A stretch of 62,417 nucleotides of DNA from a virus. Shown here one piece after another: positions 1 to 8,091 of this stretch (position 1 is its first letter; the number at the start of each line of letters is the position of its first letter). The notes below the pieces were generated by a model. The model was not told where the DNA came from, searched no databases, and was given only the letters and a program-made list of their open reading frames with translations. The stretch spans positions 1-62,417 of IMG/VR virus record IMGVR_UViG_3300022871_000020; one strand, given 5' to 3'. A program made the position numbers and the translations under genes.

Positions 1-450
1 TTTACGTCTGTTGTACGCTAGACACTTCTTATACCCAGGAGTATAATATTTACGGTCTTCATGTCTCTGTACATGATTTCTAACATGTCTCCTGTATTGT
101 TTGAAGTTTACCATTGTACTTACATCTGTGTAACTATATTCAGAAATATCCTGGAAACTTAGACTATCGCTGAACGCAATTACATGAGCGTCGTTAGCAT
201 GTGTTTTCTCCATATTAAATTGTCGTCTAGCTACTTTAGTAATATAACCAAAAGTATCTTGAATATAAATGTCTGGAGTAGATTCAAACATATTGAACAT
301 ATACTTCATACAACTATTCAATACTCCAGATGCTCTAAGTGTTTTACTTGTGCCAACTTTCGGACACTTAGATTTCCCTTTGTGAATCTTATCATGACAA
401 GGTTTACAAAGTAATAGTAGATTGTCTGGACTATCTGAGCCTCCTCGACT
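1..450 (-). pseudogene. IscB-like HNH/RuvC nuclease, C-terminal fragment
   Basis: Minus-strand reading from 450 is open to the window edge (150 codons). It begins with an HNH core (SRGGSDSPDNL, then CKPCHDKIH) and continues to a RuvC-III-like KTHANDAHVIA and a basic tail rich in Arg and His. This order matches the C-terminal half of IscB-type RNA-guided nucleases (HNH followed by RuvC-III). No RuvC-I, bridge helix or RuvC-II precedes it: a TAA lies two codons upstream of the HNH core and there is no start codon, so this looks like a 5'-truncated gene. A short frame at about 598-650 (KHPRKPL) faintly resembles the start of an RRXRR domain. The 3' end lies outside the window. A free-standing HNH endonuclease is the alternative. 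Confidence 0.62.
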
Positions 451-644
451 TAATTAAGAGTAATACTGATTTTCGTTACCTACTGGTCAGCAATGAGGAC
501 TTCAATAATATAAATATTATCGGTACCTCCAGAGTCACGGACTGGGAGTGGCATCCGTAAGTGAACTCTTAATTAGATCCTGATTGACTAATTACTTAGC
601 TACTCGTGTCTGTTCAAGCCCCAGAGGTTTCCTGGGGTGCTTGA
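451..644 (-). ncRNA. Structured RNA candidate next to the IscB-like fragment
   Basis: Non-coding stretch between queE and the IscB-like fragment. A 10-bp perfect stem pairs 566-575 with 451-460 and encloses about 105 nt holding ACGGA/TCCGT and CTCC/GGAG pairings that could form a pseudoknot. A second hairpin (614-644, about 12 bp, one bulge) follows the queE stop. IscB genes are known to carry an omega RNA (HEARO) just upstream of the ORF, and the position fits. The assignment is inference from position and foldability; I did not match a covariance model. Confidence 0.38.
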
Positions 645-653
645 CAAATTCTC

Positions 654-1403
654 CTATTTAATATTTAGAGTAATATGTTCTCTGGGAGAATATCTAAATC
701 CATGTTTCAAACAGAATTCAATTGATTGTTTAGCACTATCATTAAATGCATCAAGAAAATTTCTTGGGTGATCAAAATTATTTTGATTTGGAGTAAATGG
801 CATGACACATACTTTTTCTTTTGGAATATTATTCATTATTATAAATGAAAGAATTATATTATCACAATTATTCAAATAGTCTCCATATACAAATTTAACT
901 GTATAATTATTAAATTTTTCGAATTTCATTATTAAGAACTGATCTTTATATATTGAATAAATTTCTTCGATGGATTCAATATTTTCGAGGGATTCAATAT
1001 TTTTATGTGCATCTACATTGAATTTAGGGCTAATATTTAATTGAATTTCATCTAAATCACATTTATTTCGCATATTCCAAAACAAACTACCAAGTGACGT
1101 TCCATTGGTTTCAATCTCAAAATTCATGTTTGATTGAGTTGCAAGAATATCAGTAACCATTTTAATATTTTCATCATATATTGGTTCCCCACCAGTGATT
1201 AATAAAGTGTCTATGTTGGGATATTTATTTCTTAGATCGTTAATTTGATTGGATATTACTTCGTATGATGTTTTCTCTTTCGATAGTGATGCACACTTAG
1301 TATCACAAAATCCACAACACAAATTACATCCATCAAATCGAACTAGTATAACAGGTTTACCAACATTAATTCCTTCACCCTGTATAGTTTGAATGAATTC
1401 CAT
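654..1403 (-). CDS. queE: 7-carboxy-7-deazaguanine synthase (radical SAM)
   Basis: Converts 6-carboxytetrahydropterin to 7-carboxy-7-deazaguanine (CDG), the ring-forming step of 7-deazaguanine synthesis. The 249-aa protein opens with IQGEG, has the radical-SAM cluster motif as C26-x3-C30-x2-C33 and the SAM-binding TGGEP at 70-74, all typical of QueE, at normal family length. ATG start with AAGGAAAA upstream. It lies downstream of the TGT/DpdA-like gene and, with folE2 at 35.4 kb, suggests a DNA base-modification pathway rather than tRNA queuosine. No queD or queC was recognised in the window. Its first 20 nt recur at 1754, upstream of the preceding small gene. Confidence 0.9.
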   Translation of the reverse strand: MEFIQTIQGEGINVGKPVILVRFDGCNLCCGFCDTKCASLSKEKTSYEVISNQINDLRNKYPNIDTLLITGGEPIYDENIKMVTDILATQSNMNFEIETNGTSLGSLFWNMRNKCDLDEIQLNISPKFNVDAHKNIESLENIESIEEIYSIYKDQFLIMKFEKFNNYTVKFVYGDYLNNCDNIILSFIIMNNIPKEKVCVMPFTPNQNNFDHPRNFLDAFNDSAKQSIEFCLKHGFRYSPREHITLNIK

Positions 1404-1428
1404 TATTAATTTTCCTTTTTAGTATTTA

Positions 1429-1696
1429 TTATCTATTTTTAATCTGTTGTTTTTCATATCCGGGTACAGGGACAAATCGTCTATCGACAACATAAATATT
1501 TACATATTTACCTTTAGTCTTTAATGCAAATTTTTTAGCAAGTCCCCCATGCAATTTTTTCGTTTTCTATAAGTTCTTCGTTGTCGTCAGGAAAATAACC
1601 TGGATATAAAAGTCCTTCTTTTGAAATTTCAAAATGAACTCTAAATCCTGGAGTATCAATATTGTTTATGATTTTCATCGCTTCATTGAGTTTCAT
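1429..1696 (-). pseudogene. Small unknown gene interrupted by a frameshift in an A-run
   Basis: Starts at ATG 1696 with AAGAAGG upstream. The first frame reads MKLNEAMKIINNIDTPGF onward and stops after a run of six A residues. The frame offset by one continues from that run (LHGGLAKKFALKTKGKYVNI onward) to a TAA at 1429-1431. Five A residues instead of six would give one intact protein of about 88 aa. This could be a real frameshift mutation, a homopolymer sequencing error, or +1 recoding. No recognised domain. It sits between the TGT/DpdA-like gene and queE, and is preceded by a short copy of the queE start. Confidence 0.6.
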
Positions 1697-1754
1697 GATT
1701 ACCTTCTTTAATTATTGTTTCTATCAGTGTATAATATTTTTGAATAAATTCCAT
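1683..1754 (-). repeat. Truncated copy of the queE gene start (23-codon ORF)
   Basis: ATG at 1754 follows GGAGAAAAATA and opens a 23-codon ORF starting MEFIQ. The first 20 nt around this start (AATAATGGAATTTATTCAAA) match the queE start in 19 of 20 positions; the sequence then diverges and stops overlapping the next small gene. Best explained as a remnant of the original queE start left when the small gene at 1429-1696 was inserted; it may also act as a translated leader. Confidence 0.45.
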
Positions 1755-1766
1755 TATTTTTCTCCG

Positions 1767-3086
1767 TTAATCGTCAAGATCCATTGGAAAGTTAATATGT
1801 TTAATAAACACTTCAATTCCTTTATCAATACGTTCAAGCGACGCTCCATCGGTATAAGCAATATGAAAATTACTTAACCAATAAAAATTACTCATTATCT
1901 GTGTTTCCATATTTTTAAACACTACTGGATATCGTTTTCTGCCTTTATCAAGTATTGGTAGTAATTTATTTTTTAATTGGTTATAATTTGGATATTTTAT
2001 AAATAGTTCGACTAAGTTTTCATCTTCAATGAATTTTAACATTAATTGATCTATTATATGACTAAAAATAATATACGTTGTACTCAACACTATAGTATCT
2101 GTAATTTGTTTTCCATTCTTAAGATTGTAATATTCTTTAATTATACTTTCGCAAATATTTGGATTCGGAATATATACATGTAATAATCGTTCAATATCTT
2201 TGTCTGTCTTAGCTCCAAATTGATCCCTGAATAATTGAACCAGTGGAAAATCTCTGATTTTAAATAAACCACTAATCGTGTAATTAATTGTATCGAAGGT
2301 AATGTCAATAGACTTCTTACTATCTTTCAAATAATATTTGTTGATTAATATATCCATGAATTGTAAACAGAATCTATCATGTTTTCCGTATACTCCAAGA
2401 ATATGTATGATAGAGTTGTCATCAGCTTGATCTTGTTCAACTAGTTTTATGAGTCGATATACTGGAGCAATGAATGGAGAAAACTTAATTCCAGTTATCC
2501 CTCTAAGACTAACCAGCCCACCAATCGCATGATGTTTAACTTTTTTGTCCTCGGCAAATAGTTCACCATACATCTCCCGCCAAATATCAAATTGTTTCTT
2601 CAATTTAAAGTGCCAAACAAATATGAATTTTTCATATAATTCAGGTTGTTTTTCAAGAATTTCTTTAGTTTTAATACATGATTTAAAATTATTACTTTTA
2701 ATTGTTTTAACATTATTGAACGTTGGATATTTTAAGAATATTGGAATATCAAGTGACATAATATAATCATACACATCTTGATGGTGTTCCATAAAATAAC
2801 AATAACATTCCATAAACTTTGTTATATCTCTGGGATTAATTTGTCCTTGAATAATACTAAATCCACCAGAATCAATTATTAGTTTTTCACCATCTTCAGG
2901 ATACAATCCATTATAATATTTTTCAATCTTTTTTGACAGTTTATCTAAGGAATCATATCCAAACTCAGTATTAGAGAATCCATTATACAAAGAATATAAA
3001 TATCGTTTTACATATGGTCTTAATATTTGTTTATTCCACCCACGTTCAAGAACATTACTTGTTGTATGAACATATCTGTATGTCAC
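1767..3086 (-). CDS. TGT/DpdA-like 7-deazaguanine DNA transglycosylase
   Basis: Predicted to exchange guanine in DNA for a 7-deazaguanine base. It shows the TIM-barrel landmarks of the tRNA-guanine transglycosylase superfamily: DSGGF at 72-76, an Asp in MSLDIPIF near 113, HAIGGLVSLRG near 187-198 and a later HILGV block. It lacks an obvious tRNA TGT zinc site, which with the phage setting favours the DpdA branch. The start chosen is GTG at 3086, preceded by AAAAAAGGAG at good spacing; a TTG 12 codons upstream has no SD. It lies near queE and follows the SLOG gene, giving a probable modification operon. The exact base made cannot be told. Confidence 0.75.
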   Translation of the reverse strand: MTYRYVHTTSNVLERGWNKQILRPYVKRYLYSLYNGFSNTEFGYDSLDKLSKKIEKYYNGLYPEDGEKLIIDSGGFSIIQGQINPRDITKFMECYCYFMEHHQDVYDYIMSLDIPIFLKYPTFNNVKTIKSNNFKSCIKTKEILEKQPELYEKFIFVWHFKLKKQFDIWREMYGELFAEDKKVKHHAIGGLVSLRGITGIKFSPFIAPVYRLIKLVEQDQADDNSIIHILGVYGKHDRFCLQFMDILINKYYLKDSKKSIDITFDTINYTISGLFKIRDFPLVQLFRDQFGAKTDKDIERLLHVYIPNPNICESIIKEYYNLKNGKQITDTIVLSTTYIIFSHIIDQLMLKFIEDENLVELFIKYPNYNQLKNKLLPILDKGRKRYPVVFKNMETQIMSNFYWLSNFHIAYTDGASLERIDKGIEVFIKHINFPMDLDD

Positions 3087-3127
3087 ACGTAATTCTCCTT
3101 TTTTAAGAATATTTATTTTCAATTGTT

Positions 3128-3150
3128 GAAATTTGCCGAGGCCAAAAATA
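3128..3150 (+). repeat. Dispersed GCCGAGGCCAAAAA repeat, copy 1
   Basis: Copy GAAATTTGCCGAGGCCAAAA in the gap between the SLOG gene and the TGT/DpdA-like gene. Read along transcription it is TTTTTGGCCTCGGC followed by a TTTCA half-site. Confidence 0.6.
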
Positions 3151-3155
3151 ATTAT

Positions 3156-3716
3156 TTACTCAAACAATTTGTTGATATTAATTAAACTATTTCTACTAAG
3201 ATTTCGACTACCAATACAAGTAATACTAGATGGAAATTTACTAAATTCTGGAAGACGATTTAATTTTTGAAACCCAAATCCATGTAAAGAATAATACCAT
3301 ACATCGTCAACTAAATTATATACTAACATAGGAATATTCAGTAACTGACCATACTTAATAGCGTATCCAGTCCCACCATCAACAACACACATTGAACGAT
3401 CAGTAATAGGGCCTATAGCTATAACTAATAAAGAATCTTTAATTTGAAAAATATTTCTCAACAATAATTTTTTTATATAATCTTTAGAAGGGAGTTTTCT
3501 ATTTAAACTTCCACAAATAGTTTTTAATGTATTGTTCCATGAATATAACTCATCATCTGAATGAATATACTGACGACCAGTTGTTGAATATAATTTATGA
3601 CCAGTGAATGAATGATGAATAATATCTATATGGGGAAACGTACAATTAATTAAGTGGGAAAACAAAGTGTCTGCACCTTTGGCTCCACCAGAGTGAGCAA
3701 CTTTAACAGGCTGCAA
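3156..3716 (-). CDS. SLOG-superfamily (DprA/LOG-like) protein
   Basis: 186 aa with the nucleotide-binding signature SGGAKGADT near the N terminus and a second Gly-rich turn (DGGTGYAIKYG), the Rossmann-like pattern of SLOG proteins that bind or cleave nucleotide derivatives. Start is TTG at 3716, within the end of the preceding zinc-ribbon gene, suggesting coupled translation. It lies directly upstream of the TGT/DpdA-like gene, so a part in making or handling the modified base is plausible but unproven. A DprA-like recombination role is the alternative; the protein is shorter than DprA. Confidence 0.6.
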   Translation of the reverse strand: MQPVKVAHSGGAKGADTLFSHLINCTFPHIDIIHHSFTGHKLYSTTGRQYIHSDDELYSWNNTLKTICGSLNRKLPSKDYIKKLLLRNIFQIKDSLLVIAIGPITDRSMCVVDGGTGYAIKYGQLLNIPMLVYNLVDDVWYYSLHGFGFQKLNRLPEFSKFPSSITCIGSRNLSRNSLININKLFE

Positions 3717-3879
3717 TTTCGTTCTCTTCTAATAGACAATATTCAGTTTGACACATCAGACAGTAAATATCAACTATATCTAGTGGATGATCATCAAAGA
3801 GTATTACTTTTCCACAATGATGACAGATTAGTTTGTATTGACTAATAATATCAAAATCTTGAATCGATATTCTGATCAT
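3703..3879 (-). CDS. Small zinc-ribbon protein
   Basis: 58 aa from ATG 3879, with AAGGAG seven bases upstream; its start overlaps the stop of the preceding gene (ATGA) and its end overlaps the SLOG start. Two Cys pairs (CHHC and CLMC, about 27 residues apart) form a zinc-ribbon-like site. No further function is readable; the overlaps place it in the same transcript as the spike and SLOG genes. Confidence 0.6.
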   Translation of the reverse strand: MIRISIQDFDIISQYKLICHHCGKVILFDDHPLDIVDIYCLMCQTEYCLLEENEIAAC

Positions 3880-4247
3880 GAAGTCTCCTTATGTTTAGTA
3901 CATTCACAAATTTCTTTAACTCCATTTAAATCAACACCAATGTCAATAAAATCATTATTACTTTCAATATCCTCAATTATTGTATTTATTGTATTTGACA
4001 CTCCATATAAATCAATGTTTTTGACTATGTTTATATCAGGATTCATATGAAGTGTTTTACATTTAAACACAATATTTCTATCGGAATTCAATATAATGTT
4101 CTGATTTGATTTTACGAGTATGTTTTTATTTAATTTGATTGTAACTAAATCATTAGTAATATCAATATCTTCAACACAATCTAATATAGTATTAATTTTT
4201 CTTTTTGTAATGAATTTATTTTTAAATTTTTGAATTAATTTAAACAA
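3876..4247 (-). CDS. Beta-repeat protein beside the tail spike tip
   Basis: 123 aa from TTG 4247; its GGAGG ribosome site lies within the last codons of the PAAR gene. The middle is a run of short alternating strands (ILVKSNQNIILNSDRNIVFK) like the beta-helical shaft of gp5/VgrG spikes. With the PAAR gene immediately upstream, a shaft or adaptor part of the central tail spike is likely. No catalytic motif is visible. Confidence 0.4.
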   Translation of the reverse strand: MFKLIQKFKNKFITKRKINTILDCVEDIDITNDLVTIKLNKNILVKSNQNIILNSDRNIVFKCKTLHMNPDINIVKNIDLYGVSNTINTIIEDIESNNDFIDIGVDLNGVKEICECTKHKETS

Positions 4248-4529
4248 CTATCCTCCAATTTTAACATCTGGTGAATGTTCATCTGCTAAACTTCCACAAT
4301 TAACCGGATCTCCTTGTCGTCCAGCAGGAAGACCATTAACAAATACAGTTCCAGATCCTCCAACTAAAATTCCTGGATGGTTACAATGGGGCACATAACA
4401 ATCACTTAACCTCATTTGATTTAACCCATTAGTAAATACATTTGGAGAACCAGAACACGATGGTCTAGGAGGACATCCTGGATGACCAGTACAATTGTCT
4501 GTTAATCTTGTTGCCCAAGGGCATCCCAT
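4248..4529 (-). CDS. PAAR-repeat tail spike tip protein
   Basis: 93 aa, rich in Gly, Pro, Cys and His, with the PAAR-like arrangement of short repeats (RLTDNCTGH, VFTNGLNQMRLSD, VFVNGLPAGRQGDP). PAAR proteins cap the membrane-piercing spike of contractile tails (T4 gp5.4) and bind one metal ion with His and Cys. Normal family length. SD GGGAG precedes ATG. It sits with the beta-repeat gene below, supporting a contractile-tail virion. Confidence 0.8.
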   Translation of the reverse strand: MGCPWATRLTDNCTGHPGCPPRPSCSGSPNVFTNGLNQMRLSDCYVPHCNHPGILVGGSGTVFVNGLPAGRQGDPVNCGSLADEHSPDVKIGG

Positions 4530-4550
4530 TTAATAACTCTCCCTGTAAGT

Positions 4551-4865
4551 TTACAAAATTGGATCAGTTGGTGATATGACTTCACTAAGAAAATCTGCCC
4601 ATAATACTTTCTTTTCAGGAAACCCCCATTCGGGATTATTTTCAATTGCAATAAGTAGAGGAGGTTTTCCTTCACCGTCAATCATAAAATCTGTACCATA
4701 TATTTCTCCGTTATTATCCATATCTGCATTACCTAAAAATTCAGACATTAAAATCTGTGCAGCAGTTGCAGGTGTAGGGAGCATAGTACATTTTTCATCG
4801 GGTATACTCCAAAAACTACAATCTACTGTGGTACATGGTCCGCCCACTGTTGGACAATCAGCCAT
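4551..4865 (-). CDS. Unknown Cys-rich protein with an EF-hand-like loop
   Basis: 104 aa, start ATG 4865 after AAAGGAG. It contains a calcium-loop-like DMDNNGEIYGTDF (D-x-D-x-N-G-x-I-x-x-x-D) and several Cys in the first 27 residues. Its place in front of the PAAR gene suggests a virion or tail-tip role; no family recognised. Confidence 0.5.
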   Translation of the reverse strand: MADCPTVGGPCTTVDCSFWSIPDEKCTMLPTPATAAQILMSEFLGNADMDNNGEIYGTDFMIDGEGKPPLLIAIENNPEWGFPEKKVLWADFLSEVISPTDPIL

Positions 4866-4890
4866 TTTTTAAACTCCTTTCTGAATACGT

Positions 4891-5442
4891 TTAACTAACA
4901 CTTCGAGCAAATTCTTTAGCCATTCGTTCTGCTTCAACTTCAGTTTTAATTGTCCACACTTCTTTTTTCCAATTACCACAAGTATCTAGAGTGATTTTTT
5001 TACCAATCTTAAAACCAGCGACAGCACGATGTGACCATCCATAAACTTCACCACTTGGTGATCGACCCCAACTACAATCGTCGTGTTTGGAATATAGTTT
5101 AGGAGATTTTTTTAACATCAACCAATCTTGAAAACGTACTTTAGGTTTCTTGTCAGCATACACTGGAAGATTTTTTAAAGTTCGGTCTTCTGGTTTAATA
5201 TTAGTTACTTCATAATTTTTTACATTATGTTTTTTGAGTCTGCCCGTTTTTATATTTATTTTTTTGACTTTGGATTTATTCTTTTGCGGTACCGCATACT
5301 CATCTTCTTCGAGTTTAATGTTCGGTCGTTGAACATCTTTGTCCATTAACTTATTCTTCTTAGCCCATCTGACTAAATCCGGAACGATAGTAAACTTCTT
5401 ATCAGGAAGTTTAACGTTTTTAAATAATTCATTTGAAATCAT
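4891..5442 (-). CDS. Unknown basic protein, possible virion protein
   Basis: 183 aa, start ATG 5442 after TGGAG. A Lys-rich first half is followed by a compact C-terminal region with YGWSHRAVAGFKIGKK and GNWKKEVWTI, which looks like a small folded domain. No family recognised. It is in line with probable structural genes on both sides. Confidence 0.5.
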   Translation of the reverse strand: MISNELFKNVKLPDKKFTIVPDLVRWAKKNKLMDKDVQRPNIKLEEDEYAVPQKNKSKVKKINIKTGRLKKHNVKNYEVTNIKPEDRTLKNLPVYADKKPKVRFQDWLMLKKSPKLYSKHDDCSWGRSPSGEVYGWSHRAVAGFKIGKKITLDTCGNWKKEVWTIKTEVEAERMAKEFARSVS

Positions 5443-5459
5443 AAAAAATCTCCAGGTAG

Positions 5460-6032
5460 TTATTTCTCTTTCTCTTCCTTAGTCCAGTTTTTCTCAAGAA
5501 TATTAAAAAACTTTTTCTTATCATCTTTAGATAATTCAATAATAGATTCAACTTTAAATCTTTTAAGAGTATCATCAAACAATTTTTGATATTCGTCTTG
5601 ATTTTCAAATATACGCACACTATCGAAATCAAAAGTTTCAAATAACTCATCGTAAGTAAATTCTACTCCATCTTCTTGTCCTTCTTTAAGAATTATTTTT
5701 AACTCTTCCTTGCATCCATGTTTCTCATATAACGATTTAGCTTTGTGTTCAACTTCTGGATACTTATGTTGTTTGCTTCTGATTATAGCAGCTTGTATTA
5801 ATCTACAATCAAAATCTTTTGTAAAAGGATTAACTACAGGAAATTTTAATTCTTTGGGCATCAAAAATGCTTTTTCACCAATTTCTTCAAATAACTTCTG
5901 TCGATTTTCTTTCTTCTGAAAATATTGTCGAACAGTAATTGGTATTGTAGTCACTACAACTTCAGCTAGTGCATTATAGAAAAAAATGTCTCCTAGTTCC
6001 TGACCTTCTGTGTCAAAAATTAAGTCTTGCAT
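5460..6032 (-). CDS. Unknown protein in the structural gene run
   Basis: 190 aa from ATG 6032 (AAGGACAATATT upstream); an ATG 12 codons further up lacks an SD. Mostly helical, acidic C-terminal half ending in a Lys/Glu tail. No recognised motif. It lies between the SSB-like gene and probable tail genes, downstream of a hairpin terminator. Confidence 0.5.
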   Translation of the reverse strand: MQDLIFDTEGQELGDIFFYNALAEVVVTTIPITVRQYFQKKENRQKLFEEIGEKAFLMPKELKFPVVNPFTKDFDCRLIQAAIIRSKQHKYPEVEHKAKSLYEKHGCKEELKIILKEGQEDGVEFTYDELFETFDFDSVRIFENQDEYQKLFDDTLKRFKVESIIELSKDDKKKFFNILEKNWTKEEKEK

Positions 6033-6062
6033 AATATTGTCCTTATTTTTTAAAGAATATAA

Positions 6063-6104
6063 AATCAACTAATTACACTATTTCTCTAGTATAATTAGTT
6101 GATT
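6063..6104 (-). terminator. Rho-independent terminator after the SSB-like gene
   Basis: Near-perfect inverted repeat AATCAACTAATTA / TAATTAGTTGATT with a 16-nt spacer, followed on the minus strand by a T-rich stretch. It ends just below the SSB-like gene stop. Confidence 0.65.
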
Positions 6105-6114
6105 ATGTTAATGT

Positions 6115-6906
6115 TTAGAATGGAATGTCATCATCTGGCGGAGGAGCTTGATTAGTCGGCTGCTGTGGAACTCCCATCGCATTACCTACAGAATTACCCT
6201 GAGGCTGTTGTTGATATCCCCCCTGCTGTGGCTGTCCACCACCTTGCTGCTGATACCCTTGATTCTGAGGCTGTTGCTGTTGCTGCTGGTATCCTTGATT
6301 TTGTCCCCCACCCTGGTTCTGTGGTTTATAACTATTATTAGTGTTCTGAACTGTACCTACCGAGTTTTTCTTATCTTTGAATTCTAATTCAAAACCTTTC
6401 ATTGCAATAAAATCAAATATATCCGCCATTGCAATTGCTTCTGGTCTAGACATAAAAATACCAATAGGATTCCCACTAGTTTTTAGTGAAATTACAACTT
6501 TATTTTGAGCTTTTTGATTTGATCCTTCTTTAGCTTGTTGTAAAAAATCACTAACGAAACAAGATTTAAATCCTCCACCCGACCCGCCAAAACTCGATTT
6601 ACTACTATCAGAAAAGATAGCGAATTGACCAAATGTTTCACCCTGTCCACGAGCAAACGCTTTTAGACTATTACTAATAGCAAGAACTTTTTCTAGATCG
6701 GCTTTAATTGTGATTCGCCCTTCTTTTTGAAAAGTGCGACCGCCACTATCTGTTTTTGCTCCAGGAGTAACAGATACGAAACAAAAATATCTTGGTTTAT
6801 AAAATGGAAGATCTGGTGCTGCGTCTTTGACCAATGAAATTCCAAATAGATTATTCGCTGGAAAAGATCTGTCAAAAATATTTTGAAGTGAAGATTGTCC
6901 TGCCAT
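6115..6906 (-). CDS. Single-stranded DNA-binding protein with acidic tail
   Basis: 263 aa. Residues 1 to about 185 are a folded domain unlike the canonical SSB OB sequence; then a Gln/Gly-rich linker of about 65 residues leads to the acidic tip DDDIPF, the hallmark tail by which SSBs recruit replication partners. This is likely the main phage replicative ssDNA-binding protein (gp32-like role). SD AAGGAATT upstream. A second, canonical SSB lies at 17.9 kb. The linker's Gln codons create long spurious frames on the other strand. Confidence 0.7.
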   Translation of the reverse strand: MAGQSSLQNIFDRSFPANNLFGISLVKDAAPDLPFYKPRYFCFVSVTPGAKTDSGGRTFQKEGRITIKADLEKVLAISNSLKAFARGQGETFGQFAIFSDSSKSSFGGSGGGFKSCFVSDFLQQAKEGSNQKAQNKVVISLKTSGNPIGIFMSRPEAIAMADIFDFIAMKGFELEFKDKKNSVGTVQNTNNSYKPQNQGGGQNQGYQQQQQQPQNQGYQQQGGGQPQQGGYQQQPQGNSVGNAMGVPQQPTNQAPPPDDDIPF

Positions 6907-6926
6907 GTTGTTAATTCCTTTTTTAT

Positions 6927-7688
6927 TTAAACGATTTCAAGAAAATGATCTGGTACAATGTTTTCCATTTTCTCATTTGCTTCCATAATTAGTTTTTCTG
7001 AATCTTGTTCTAGTTTACTCCAATTGATTCTAATTTCACCCATTGGAGATGCTAATGTTTCGTATTTAGATCTAATTGCTGAAATCCATTTCAATACATA
7101 TCCGAGTGAAAGTGGTTTAAATATTATATTGTAAAAATCAGGACTAATTGTATTTAAGTCTTCATGGTTTGTACAATATACAACAACTGCTGTGTTTACT
7201 TCTCCATCTACTCGAATAGTTTTAGGTGGAGTAAATTCCCAAGTAATCTGTTTACCAAGTGAATTTAACATATTGAGAAATTCATTATTAACAACAGTAT
7301 CTATCATTCCTCCACCATAAACTCCAGTAGACCCTCCACCATAATTTGATAAGCTACTACTGGTATTCCCATTGCTGTATTTTGTATTATAAAATGGATC
7401 GTCAGTTGCTCCAGTGTCAATGTACACAGCATCAATATCAATCACATATTCATTTATAGTAATAGGTAATTCATATTTCCATTGATTGTCTCCACTGTTT
7501 GTTGTAAAAGGCATCAAACAATCACCATTTATAATACAGTATTTCTTGAATGATGAATATTGAGAAAATAGGGGAAGTACGTCTTCAGTGATTCCTTCTA
7601 TAATTTCATCATCGTCCATCTCAAGTAAATTTAATTTAGCTCCTGTATTTCTTTTAATATAGTTTAATAAATTCGTCCATGTTTGCAT
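6927..7688 (-). CDS. Probable neck/head-completion protein (T4 gp13-like)
   Basis: 253 aa. N terminus (WTNLLNYIKRNTGAKLNLLE, then DDDEIIEGITEDVL) resembles the helical start of T4 gp13-type neck proteins, followed by beta-rich sequence, a Gly/Ser/Tyr-rich loop and a helical C terminus. The assignment rests on pattern and on the structural neighbours; it could be another connector protein. Confidence 0.35.
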   Translation of the reverse strand: MQTWTNLLNYIKRNTGAKLNLLEMDDDEIIEGITEDVLPLFSQYSSFKKYCIINGDCLMPFTTNSGDNQWKYELPITINEYVIDIDAVYIDTGATDDPFYNTKYSNGNTSSSLSNYGGGSTGVYGGGMIDTVVNNEFLNMLNSLGKQITWEFTPPKTIRVDGEVNTAVVVYCTNHEDLNTISPDFYNIIFKPLSLGYVLKWISAIRSKYETLASPMGEIRINWSKLEQDSEKLIMEANEKMENIVPDHFLEIV

Positions 7689-7707
7689 AATAAATAATAC
7701 TCCAAGT

Positions 7708-8091
7708 CTAATCTAACCCATTTAATAAATCATCGACTATATCCTCATACAATTTATTGGTTTTTCCTTTTTTCACTTCAGGACAGTTCTCAATATGATC
7801 GATCAAATCATTTTTTGAAGTAGCTAAAAAACTAGTGAATTGATCTTCCATTAATTTTTTAAATTCATTATTGTCCGATTTAACTGGAACTAGATGTAAA
7901 TCAAATCCTAGCCCATTAACCATTCTAGTTAACGGATTAAGTCCTAAATCGACATCTTCAAGAAATTTATTAAACTGTGGAGAAAAAGATTTTCCAAGTG
8001 TAACTTCTGCCATTGGAAATTTTTTAAATCCACTTTCAATTAATTCATTAAACATCAGCCTAAGTACGGTATTCACTTCGTTGATGAGCAT
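7708..8091 (-). CDS. Small protein with HTH-like C-terminal pattern
   Basis: 127 aa, ATG start after GGGAGATGTAA. The stretch NPLTRMVNGLGFDLHLVPV is like the end of XRE-type helix-turn-helix proteins (a Leu-rich helix, then LGFDLxLVPV). The protein could be a DNA-binding regulator, or merely share this segment. It lies between the putative neck gene and the 5' nuclease, with stop/start spacing of only a few bases. Confidence 0.4.
   Translation of the reverse strand: MLINEVNTVLRLMFNELIESGFKKFPMAEVTLGKSFSPQFNKFLEDVDLGLNPLTRMVNGLGFDLHLVPVKSDNNEFKKLMEDQFTSFLATSKNDLIDHIENCPEVKKGKTNKLYEDIVDDLLNGLD

Noticed and set aside
451-653. A group I intron interrupting the IscB-like gene
   Set aside because: None of the core strings (GAGCCAAG, GACTATC, ATAGTC) found in the five real introns is present, and no upstream exon fits.
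5429-5650. Minus-strand frame overlapping two genes
   Set aside because: Overlaps the well-supported 4891-5442 and 5460-6032 genes in another frame and is Leu/Lys-rich without an SD.
6148-6387. Leu-rich plus-strand open frame
   Set aside because: It is the complement of the Gln-rich linker of the SSB-like gene; no ribosome site and no sensible protein.
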